The notes below the pieces were generated by a model. The model was not told the origin of the DNA and ran no database searches. It saw only the letters and a program-made list of their open reading frames with translations. From the NCBI RefSeq assembly GCF_021389935.1, contig NZ_CP089979.1, forward strand, positions 1,593,001 to 1,657,000: 64,000 nt of DNA, given 5' to 3'. Of the stretch, positions 51,814-58,844 are shown in pieces. Source of the DNA: Fulvivirga ligni (GTDB lineage Bacteria; Bacteroidota; Bacteroidia; Cytophagales; Cyclobacteriaceae). Position numbers and translations under genes: made by a program. The number at the start of each line of letters is the position of its first letter. The stretch's first letter is position 1.

Positions 51814-52410
51814 ATGAAAGGAGCAGCAACCAAGGATAAGATCATCAAGCAGTCGGCAGAGTTGTTTAATATTTATGGCTATCACGGCTGTTCGTTAAAT
51901 CATATTATGGATGCTACCCAATTAAAAAAAGGAGGCATTTATAATCATTTCAAAAATAAGGATGAAATAGCTCTGGAGGCTTTTAACTATAACTACAATC
52001 GTGTTTTAAAGCGGTTTAGAGAAAGGCTGGATAAGGATACCACTTCTTTGCAAAAGCTTCATTCTGTGATAGATGTGTTTGTTTCTTATTATGATGATCC
52101 TATGGTGAAAGGTGGAGGCTGTCCAATTTTCAATACGGCCACAGATTCTACCAATACCCATCCGGAGCTTAAGAAAAAAGCGCAAGAGGGCATCAGGGGT
52201 TTACAGACTTACATAGAAATAAAACTGAAGGAAGGAATAAAGGCCGGTGAGTTTGTTAGTGATATTGAGCTGTCAGAGATATCGACACTTTTTATAGCCA
52301 CTTTAGAAGGAGCGTTGATCATGTCTCGTTTGCACGATGATAGAAAAAGTATTGATTTTGCCGCAGATTATCTGCGTAAATATATAGTTGATAAGGTTTT
52401 AGCAAAATAA
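51814..52410 (+). CDS. TetR/AcrR-family transcription regulator
   Basis: A 198-residue regulator. The N-terminal helix-turn-helix domain (about 5-50) has AELFNIYGYHGCSLNHIMDATQLKKGGIYNHFKNKDEI; the C-terminal ligand domain (about 60-198) contains GGGCPIFNTATDS, typical of the group with a TetR_C_6-like domain. Two near-identical operators precede this gene and the hydrolase gene, pointing to autorepression and control of the hydrolase. The ligand is unknown. Confidence 0.92.
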   Translation: MKGAATKDKIIKQSAELFNIYGYHGCSLNHIMDATQLKKGGIYNHFKNKDEIALEAFNYNYNRVLKRFRERLDKDTTSLQKLHSVIDVFVSYYDDPMVKGGGCPIFNTATDSTNTHPELKKKAQEGIRGLQTYIEIKLKEGIKAGEFVSDIELSEISTLFIATLEGALIMSRLHDDRKSIDFAADYLRKYIVDKVLAK

Positions 52411-52428
52411 AAAATTTTGACCAAAAAC

Positions 52429-52442
52429 AGACCGATCGGTCT
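52429..52442. promoter_or_regulatory. TetR operator 2 (AGACCGATCGGTCT)
   Basis: A perfect 14-bp palindrome between the TetR gene and the hydrolase gene, 6 bases before the hydrolase ATG. Confidence 0.85.
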
Positions 52443-52448
52443 TTAATT

Positions 52449-53336
52449 ATGAAGAAAAAACAAATTAAGCCGCCTCTTGCCCTGCGTATGGTAGGGTGGT
52501 TATTTCCTAAACTTGAAAAAGTAGCTCCATTTTTGGCCAAAAGGTGGTTCGTTCGAGTGTTTTTCACGCCTGTGAGATATAAAATGCCTTATGGAGAGGT
52601 GGATGCCATGAAAGAAGCCAGCATTCATCAGCTGGAGTTTGAAAATAAGAAAGTACAATATTATAAGTGGGGTACAGGCAAGCCTATCTTATTCTCTCAT
52701 GGTTGGATGGGGCGTGGCACCCAATTTAGAAAGTTCATTCCTGTGTTTAACCAGGCCGGATATCAGGTAATATCTTATGATGCTACTGGGCACGGAAAGT
52801 CAGAAGGAAAAAAATCTCACCTAATGGAGTTCGTAGGCATTATCGAAAAGCTTCATGAATTGGAAGGGCCTTTCGAAATGATAGTAGGGCACTCTCTTGG
52901 CGGCGTGGCTTCCATGCATGCTATCCACAGAGGCCTTCCCACAGATAAGCTCGTGATGATAAGTAGCCCTACAATTGCTGATAAAATTGTAGGAGAATTT
53001 CTGTTGAGGTTAAATGCTTCAGACGTTTGTAAAGATTATTTTGAAGCTTACATCATGAAGAAATATGGTAAGCCTTTTTCTCACTATTCGGCTTCATATA
53101 TCGTGCAGAGCCTCAGGCCTGTAGACTTACTTCTTATTCATGATGAAGATGATCCTGAAGTAGGTATTGAAAACCCTGAAGCTATCCTTTCTTTATATCC
53201 ATCAGCCACTCTGGTGAAAACTCAGGGCTTGGGGCATACCAGAATTCTAAAGGATGAAAAAGTGATAGAAGCCTGTCTCAATTATTTAAAAAAGGAGGCT
53301 TCGTCGGTCGAGGCAATTAATCACTCAATAGGATAA
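52449..53336 (+). CDS. Alpha/beta hydrolase
   Basis: A 295-residue serine hydrolase. LFSHGWMGRGTQFRKFIP holds the oxyanion hole, MIVGHSLGGVASMHA the nucleophile elbow with the catalytic Ser near residue 155, and LLIHDEDDPEVG then GLGHTRILKDEKV supply the acid and the His. A basic N-terminal stretch of about 50 residues precedes the fold; no signal peptide. It is the only gene controlled by operator 2 and the likely target of the TetR regulator. Confidence 0.88.
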   Translation: MKKKQIKPPLALRMVGWLFPKLEKVAPFLAKRWFVRVFFTPVRYKMPYGEVDAMKEASIHQLEFENKKVQYYKWGTGKPILFSHGWMGRGTQFRKFIPVFNQAGYQVISYDATGHGKSEGKKSHLMEFVGIIEKLHELEGPFEMIVGHSLGGVASMHAIHRGLPTDKLVMISSPTIADKIVGEFLLRLNASDVCKDYFEAYIMKKYGKPFSHYSASYIVQSLRPVDLLLIHDEDDPEVGIENPEAILSLYPSATLVKTQGLGHTRILKDEKVIEACLNYLKKEASSVEAINHSIG

Positions 53337-53409
53337 TTTACCGTTCAAGTAATATTTATACACTATAGAGCAGGCCTTTACGTTATTAGCGGTTGATAGC
53401 AATATTTAT

Positions 53410-53417
53410 TATTTTTG
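53410..53417 (+). promoter_or_regulatory. -7 box (TATTTTTG) of the ABC ATPase gene
   Basis: TATTTTTG lies 22 bases before the ATG at 53440. The gap 53337-53409 shows nothing else. Confidence 0.45.
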
Positions 53418-53439
53418 AAAAGATCAGCCTTTATTAGAT

Positions 53440-54150
53440 ATGACAAAGATTATTGAAACAAGCGAAATTTCTAAGATTTATAAAATGGGTACACAAACAG
53501 TGGAGGCCCTTAAATCTATTTCAATCAGTATTGATAAAGGTGAATATGTAGCTTTTATGGGACCTTCTGGTTCTGGTAAGTCTACGTTAATGAATATCAT
53601 CGGCTGCTTAGATACCCCAACTAACGGTACTTACATTCTTAATAATCATGATGTAAGCGACCTTACTGAAAATGAGCTGGCTGAAATCAGAAATAAAGAG
53701 ATTGGTTTCGTATTCCAAACCTTTAACCTTCTTCCAAGAGCATCTTCTTTAGAAAATGTGGCATTGCCATTGATTTACGCTGGTTATGGAAAAGCTGAGC
53801 GTGAAGAAATTGCTATGGAAGCGTTAAATAACGTAGGGCTGGGAACAAGATTTGATCACAAGCCTAACGAGCTTTCTGGTGGTCAGCGCCAAAGGGTAGC
53901 TATTGCTCGTGCTTTGGTGAATAACCCGAGTATTATCCTGGCGGATGAGCCTACAGGTAACCTGGATACCAAAACCTCATATGATATTATGGACCTTTTT
54001 CAGCAACTGCATGATAAAGGGAACTCAATCATTATGGTAACTCACGAAGATGATATTGCTCACTATGCTCATAGAATAATTAGGCTGAGAGATGGATTGG
54101 TAGAAACAGATGTGATCAATGAAAATGTAACTCGACCTGAGCGAGTATGA
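53440..54150 (+). CDS. ABC transporter ATP-binding protein (LolD/MacB type)
   Basis: A 236-residue ATPase. Walker [10 protein letters not shown] (41-49), Q-loop [10 protein letters not shown], signature [15 protein letters not shown] (about 143-157), Walker [13 protein letters not shown] and H-loop [11 protein letters not shown] are intact. The MacB/LolD/FtsE group works with FtsX-like permeases for lipoprotein release, efflux or export. No permease is next to it; the cobalamin adenosyltransferase gene follows 5 bases downstream. Confidence 0.9.
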   Translation: MTKIIETSEISKIYKMGTQTVEALKSISISIDKGEYVAFMGPSGSGKSTLMNIIGCLDTPTNGTYILNNHDVSDLTENELAEIRNKEIGFVFQTFNLLPRASSLENVALPLIYAGYGKAEREEIAMEALNNVGLGTRFDHKPNELSGGQRQRVAIARALVNNPSIILADEPTGNLDTKTSYDIMDLFQQLHDKGNSIIMVTHEDDIAHYAHRIIRLRDGLVETDVINENVTRPERV

Positions 54151-54155
54151 GCTAA

Positions 54156-54704
54156 ATGAAGATATATACAAAGACGGGAGATAAAGGAAGTACTGCCCTT
54201 TTTGGTGGGCAGCGTGTTTCAAAAGCAAACTTAAGAATAGATACTTACGGTACAGTAGATGAGCTTAACTCATACATCGGCCTGGTAAGAGATCAGGAGG
54301 TGAATGAAAGTAGAAAGGATTTTTTAATAGAAATTCAAGACAGGCTTTTCACTCTGGGATCTATCTTAGCCACTGAGCCCGGAAATACCAAGGTAAAAAC
54401 CCCACCTCTTACTGATCAGGATATTGAAGCCCTGGAGAAGGAAATAGATAAAATGGATGAGGCTCTCCCACCCATGCGCAGCTTTGTGCTTCCAGGTGGT
54501 CATCAGTCAGTTTCTTTTTGTCATGTCACCAGGTGCGTTTGCCGCAGAGCGGAGCGCCTTACAGTGGCACTAGCCGATCTGGAAGAGGTTCAGCCCAATG
54601 TAATTCAATACCTTAACAGACTTTCAGATTATCTATTTGTGTTAGGTAGAAAAATGTCTGCCGAACTGAATGCAGAAGAGACTCCCTGGAAACCAAAAAT
54701 GTAG
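54156..54704 (+). CDS. Cob(I)alamin adenosyltransferase, PduO type
   Basis: A 182-residue enzyme that attaches adenosine to cobalamin, making coenzyme B12. The ATP-binding N-terminus KIYTKTGDKGSTALFGG (3-19), then RIDTYGTVDELNSYIGL, and RCVCRRAERLTVAL plus NRLSDYLFVLGRKM form the helical bundle's active site. Length is normal. It probably supports methylmalonyl-CoA mutase or other B12 enzymes; the acyl-CoA carboxylase at 2.6 kb fits such propionate chemistry, but is far away. It lies 5 bases downstream of the ABC ATPase gene. Confidence 0.92.
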   Translation: MKIYTKTGDKGSTALFGGQRVSKANLRIDTYGTVDELNSYIGLVRDQEVNESRKDFLIEIQDRLFTLGSILATEPGNTKVKTPPLTDQDIEALEKEIDKMDEALPPMRSFVLPGGHQSVSFCHVTRCVCRRAERLTVALADLEEVQPNVIQYLNRLSDYLFVLGRKMSAELNAEETPWKPKM

Positions 54705-54706
54705 AA

Positions 54707-54734
54707 AAATTCAGCTTCGGTCCTGAATTTTTTT
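54707..54734 (+). terminator. Terminator before ilvE
   Basis: AAATTCAG (54707-54714) and CTGAATTT (54723-54730) pair around an 8-base loop, followed by TTTT. Confidence 0.75.
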
Positions 54735-54736
54735 GA

Positions 54737-54744
54737 TATTTTTG
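54737..54744 (+). promoter_or_regulatory. -7 box (TATTTTTG) of ilvE
   Basis: TATTTTTG follows the terminator of the previous gene at once and lies 31 bases before the ilvE ATG. Confidence 0.45.
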
Positions 54745-54775
54745 TTAACCCACCATAGAATTAAATATTTACGTT

Positions 54776-55840
54776 ATGATAGATACTCACAATATAAACG
54801 TACAGAAAATAGATAGTAGTAAAATAGGTCAGGTAGACTTTAATAATATCCAATTTGGTAAAGTTTATTCAGACCACATGTTTGTAGTAGATTATAAAGA
54901 TGGCGAATGGAAGAATCTGAATATTAAGCCATATGCGCCAATCACTATGAGCCCGGCTAACCCTACCTTGCATTATGGGGTGTCTATCTTTGAAGGACTA
55001 AAAGCTTACAAGCATGAAAATGGCGATGTGGCTGTTTTTCGTCCAGATAAAAACTTTGAAAGACTTAATTTCTCAGCGCGCAGAATGTGCATGCCTGAGC
55101 TTCCAGAGTCAGTTTACTATGAAGGTTTAGATACCCTTTTGGCTTTGGATAAAGCATGGGTGCCTTCTGTTACTGGTACATCGCTGTATATCCGTCCATT
55201 CATTATCTCTGATGATGATTTTATTGGCGTTACTCCTTCTTCAAACTTTAAGTTTATGATCATTACCTGTCCGGTAGGTTCATACTATGCCAAGCCGGTA
55301 AGAGTGAAGATAGAAACAGATTTTGTAAGAGCGGTACAAGGTGGTAGCGGCGCTTGCAAAACAGGATGTAACTATGGACCAACCCTTTATCCGGCTCAGC
55401 TTGCAAGACAAAATGGTTATGATCAGCTGGTTTGGACAGATGGTAAAGAACATAAATATGTAGAAGAGTCAGGTACTATGAACCTGATGTTTATCATTGA
55501 TGGTAAGCTTATAACACCAGCCACTGGAGATACCATTCTTAACGGTATTACCAGAAATAGTGTGATTAATATGGCTAAAGACTGGGGCTTAGAAGTGGAA
55601 GAAAGAAAAGTAGAAGTAGCTGAGGTGATCTCTGCTATTAAAGACGGATCATTGCAAGAAGCATTTGGTGCGGGTACTGCTGCTACCATTGCACATATTG
55701 AGCTTATCGGTTTTGATGGTACAGATTACACTTTACCTCCAGTTGAGAACAGAGAATTCTCAAATAAGGTGTTAAAAGAGTTAGATGATATTAAATACGG
55801 CAGAACTGTAGATAAATTCGGCTGGTTAAGAAAGATATAA
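54776..55840 (+). CDS. ilvE: Branched-chain amino acid aminotransferase
   Basis: A 354-residue fold-type IV PLP enzyme of valine, leucine and isoleucine metabolism. HYGVSIFEGLKAYKH, NFSARRMCMP, TGTSLYIRPFI and SGACKTGCNYGPTLYP with the PLP Lys195, then EESGTMNLMF and GITRNSVI, agree with the eukaryotic-like BCAT group (about 350 residues) rather than the shorter E. coli IlvE. Stands alone between two terminators with its own promoter. Confidence 0.93.
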   Translation: MIDTHNINVQKIDSSKIGQVDFNNIQFGKVYSDHMFVVDYKDGEWKNLNIKPYAPITMSPANPTLHYGVSIFEGLKAYKHENGDVAVFRPDKNFERLNFSARRMCMPELPESVYYEGLDTLLALDKAWVPSVTGTSLYIRPFIISDDDFIGVTPSSNFKFMIITCPVGSYYAKPVRVKIETDFVRAVQGGSGACKTGCNYGPTLYPAQLARQNGYDQLVWTDGKEHKYVEESGTMNLMFIIDGKLITPATGDTILNGITRNSVINMAKDWGLEVEERKVEVAEVISAIKDGSLQEAFGAGTAATIAHIELIGFDGTDYTLPPVENREFSNKVLKELDDIKYGRTVDKFGWLRKI

Positions 55841-55860
55841 ACACAATAAAATTTCTAAAA

Positions 55861-55893
55861 AGAGGTTGCTAATTCAGTAACCTCTTTTTTTTG
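55861..55893 (+). terminator. Terminator after ilvE
   Basis: AGAGGTTGCT and AGTAACCTCT form a 10-bp stem (one G-T) with AATTC loop, followed by TTTTTTTT. Confidence 0.88.
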
Positions 55894-55921
55894 TCTTCGT
55901 TTTAATAATTTAACTAATCTA

Positions 55922-56416
55922 ATGAATTATATGAATCTTAAAGTGACGATGCTTTTCGTTCTCTGCCTGCTATTTTCTCATTTTACGTTTGCCCAGCGCA
56001 GGCTCATAGTAGCAAAGAAATTTCGTCCTCCCAAGTATTCATTCTATGAAGGCCAAACCATTAGATTTAAAATAAAAGGCGAGAAATATTGGAATAAGGG
56101 CCTAATTCAGGGGCTTGGTGATGATTTTATAAGAATGCACTATGCTAAGATCATGCTTAGCGAAATTGAAGCCATTGATATAAGATCTCAGCAAAAGAAT
56201 TTTTTAAATACACTTACCGGCATTTTAGCCATAGGGGCTATTGGATTTCCCGGGCTGGATACTATTAATGGGGTATTAGTGCATGGTGAAAGTGTAGATG
56301 GGAAATCATGGCTCATAGGAGCATACCTGGCTACGGGCGCTGTTATTTTATACTTTATACAAAAGCGTAAGGTGAAAATTGGTAAGAAATACCTACTTAG
56401 GGTGGGGGAAATTTAA
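55922..56416 (+). CDS. Hypothetical secreted or membrane protein
   Basis: A 164-residue protein with an N-terminal signal (LKVTMLFVLCLLFSHFTFAQ). A beta-rich middle (RPPKYSFYEGQTIRFKIKGE, LGDDFIRMHY) precedes two hydrophobic segments at about 103-120 and 133-150, then a basic tail. I do not recognise the family. The start is ATG at 55922; Met4 (55931) is an alternative with the same signal. Confidence 0.6.
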   Translation: MNYMNLKVTMLFVLCLLFSHFTFAQRRLIVAKKFRPPKYSFYEGQTIRFKIKGEKYWNKGLIQGLGDDFIRMHYAKIMLSEIEAIDIRSQQKNFLNTLTGILAIGAIGFPGLDTINGVLVHGESVDGKSWLIGAYLATGAVILYFIQKRKVKIGKKYLLRVGEI

Positions 56417-56453
56417 TCCTGGATACATGTCTTTATATTTCTTATTTAAATCC

Positions 56454-56461
56454 TAAATTTG
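56454..56461 (+). promoter_or_regulatory. -7 box (TAAATTTG) of prfB
   Basis: TAAATTTGCG matches TAnnTTTGC and lies 23 bases before the prfB ATG at 56485. Confidence 0.5.
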
Positions 56462-56484
56462 CGTCTTTTAAATTAATATAGAAT

Positions 56485-57586
56485 ATGACTACAGACGAGT
56501 TGAAAGACTTGAAGGCGCGAATTGAAGCCTTGAGGAGGTATCTTTGACTACGATAAAAAGTTAGCCGAAGTACAAGAAGAAGAGCTGGTTACCGCCCAGC
56601 CCGGTTTTTGGGATAACCCTTCCGAAGCCGAAAAAATAATGAAAGGCATAAGAGCCAAAAAAACCTGGACAGATAGCTTTACCAATGTTTACACCCTTAT
56701 GGAAGACCTGGAAACTCTAAACGAGTTTTATCAGGAAGATGAGGTAAGTGATGAAGACATGGATAAAGAGTATGCCAAAGTTGAGAAAGCTGTAGAGGAT
56801 CTTGAGTTCAAAAAGATGCTAAGCAGCGAAGAAGATCAGCTGGGAGCTATTCTGGAAATTAACCCTGGAGCCGGTGGTACCGAGAGTCAGGACTGGTCAG
56901 ATATACTGAATAGAATGTACATAATGTGGGGTGAGTCTCACGGGTACAGCGTAAAGCAGGTAAACTATCAGCCTGGTGATGTAGCTGGTATTAAATCTGC
57001 CACTCTGGAAATTGAAGGTGATTTCGCTTACGGTAATCTTAAATCAGAAATTGGAGTGCACCGTTTAGTGCGTATCTCTCCATTTGATTCCGGAGGTAGA
57101 AGACACACCTCATTTGCTTCAGTATATGTATCACCGATTGTGGATGATGACATAGAAATTGAAATTAACCCTGCGGATATTGAGTTTCACACTTCTCGTT
57201 CGGGAGGTGCCGGAGGTCAGAACGTAAACAAGGTGGAGACTAAAGTACAGATTACACACAAGCCTACAGGCATAGTGGTAGTTTGTCAGGTAGAGAGATC
57301 GCAGCTTGCTAACCGTGAGCGTGCTATGAAGATGTTGAAGTCCAGACTTTATCAAATGGAGCTTGAAAAGAGAAATGCTCAACGTGAGCAAGTGGAAAAC
57401 TCCAAAATGAAGATTGATTTCGGCTCGCAGATCAGAAACTACGTGCTGCACCCTTACAAATTAATAAAAGATGCCAGAACAGGCGTGGAAAGAACGGATG
57501 TTCAAAACGTGCTTGATGGCGACCTGGATGATTACATAAAAGCCTTTCTTTTAGGCTATCAGGACCAAAAAGGAGATAATAATTAA
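56485..57586 (+). CDS. prfB: Peptide chain release factor 2 (programmed +1 frameshift)
   Basis: RF2 recognises UGA and UAA stop codons. The gene begins at ATG 56485 and reads 20 codons to an in-frame TGA at 56545-56547, then continues in the +1 frame from GAC at 56546 to TAA at 57584-57586, giving 366 residues (E. coli RF2: 365). Domain 3 is intact: [18 protein letters not shown] carries the catalytic GGQ; the stop-recognising SPF lies in [11 protein letters not shown]. Annotators that ignore the shift start it wrongly at 56639. The MFS gene overlaps its stop (TAATG). Confidence 0.95.
56532..56548 (+). promoter_or_regulatory. RF2 autoregulatory frameshift site
   Basis: GAGGAGGTATCTTTGAC contains a Shine-Dalgarno-like AGGAGG, three bases, then CTT TGA C. 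It is the same as the E. coli site apart from AGGAGG for AGGGGG. When RF2 is scarce the ribosome slips +1 at CTT and makes RF2. Confidence 0.93.
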
Positions 57587-58752
57587 TGAGAGACATTGCG
57601 GCAAAGCAGCCAAAAACTTACACACTTCAATTTTGGCTGCTTTGCGCAAGTTCTTTTTTGTTCTTCGCTAGTTTTAATATGATAATTCCGGAGCTTCCGG
57701 ATTATCTCACTTCACTAGGCGGTGCTGATTATAAAGGCTGGATTATAGCCATATTCACCTTAACCGCCATGTTATCCAGGCCTTTTAGTGGTAAGCTGGC
57801 AGACAGCGTAGGGAGAATACCTGTGATGATGGTCGGTGCTATTGTGTGCTGCATTATGGGGCTGTTCTATCCATTAGTGGCTACAGTGTCAGGCTTTTTT
57901 ATACTCCGATTTTTTCATGGCTTTTCTACAGGTTTTAAACCTACAGGAACGGTGGCCTATGTAGCTGATATAGTACCAGATCATAGAAGAGGGGAGGCTA
58001 TGGGGCTGTCAGGAATGTTCGGAACATTGGGTATGGCCAGCGGTCCGGCATTAGGAAGCCAGATAAAGATTTGGTTTTCCTTAGATGTAATGTTCTATAC
58101 TTCCTCAGCTTTAGCCATTCTTTCTATTCTTATTTTGATTGGCATGAAGGAGACCTTGCAGAACAAGCAGAAATTCCATTTAGGCCTGCTTAAAATTTCA
58201 TCTTCAGAGATATATCATCCTGATGCTATAATTCCTGCGGTGGTGCTGGCGCTCATGGTATTTTCTTTTGGGCTCGTGCTGACCATAGTACCAGACTTTA
58301 CTGATTATTTGGGAATAGAAAACAAAGGAGTCTACTATGCTACTTTTACGGTTTCATCTCTGGTAGTGAGAATCTTGGCTGGTAAAGCCTCAGATAAGTA
58401 CGGAAGAATAGTAGTGCTTCAGGTGGCATGTGTGCTTTACGCCGCTGGTATGATAGTTACTGGGCTCTCTACTAACATTTGGTGGTTCCTAAGTGGAGCT
58501 ATATTGTTTGGCTTGGGTACCGGTATGAACTCACCAACCATTTATGCCTGGGTGGCAGGCAGATGCGATTTTAAAACCCGGGGAAAAGGCATGGCTACCG
58601 CTTTTATTGGCCTGGAACTCGGTATTATGCAGGGTTCTATATTTTCTGCAGAAATTTATAATAACAATCCTGATAATTTCTTTTTAGCCTTTTTAGTGGC
58701 TGCATTGTTAGCATTATCGGCTTTACTTTTTTTGCGTAAAAAAAACGGCTAA
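57586..58752 (+). CDS. MFS transporter
   Basis: A 388-residue protein with 12 membrane segments. The loop 2-3 motif GKLADSVGRIPVMMVG (about 65-80) and a second GKASDKYGRIVVLQV in the second half identify the major facilitator superfamily; FHGFSTGFKPTGTVAYVAD lies in helix 4. It is closest to the drug/H+ or sugar efflux branches; the substrate is unknown. The ATG overlaps the prfB stop, so translation may be coupled. Confidence 0.9.
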   Translation: MRDIAAKQPKTYTLQFWLLCASSFLFFASFNMIIPELPDYLTSLGGADYKGWIIAIFTLTAMLSRPFSGKLADSVGRIPVMMVGAIVCCIMGLFYPLVATVSGFFILRFFHGFSTGFKPTGTVAYVADIVPDHRRGEAMGLSGMFGTLGMASGPALGSQIKIWFSLDVMFYTSSALAILSILILIGMKETLQNKQKFHLGLLKISSSEIYHPDAIIPAVVLALMVFSFGLVLTIVPDFTDYLGIENKGVYYATFTVSSLVVRILAGKASDKYGRIVVLQVACVLYAAGMIVTGLSTNIWWFLSGAILFGLGTGMNSPTIYAWVAGRCDFKTRGKGMATAFIGLELGIMQGSIFSAEIYNNNPDNFFLAFLVAALLALSALLFLRKKNG

Positions 58753-58844
58753 TTCCGTTTATCAAATAATAATTACTTACGCTAAACGCTGCCGTATTTC
58801 TTTTTATATTAACTTTTCTAATAGCTATACTTTACTATAATTGA

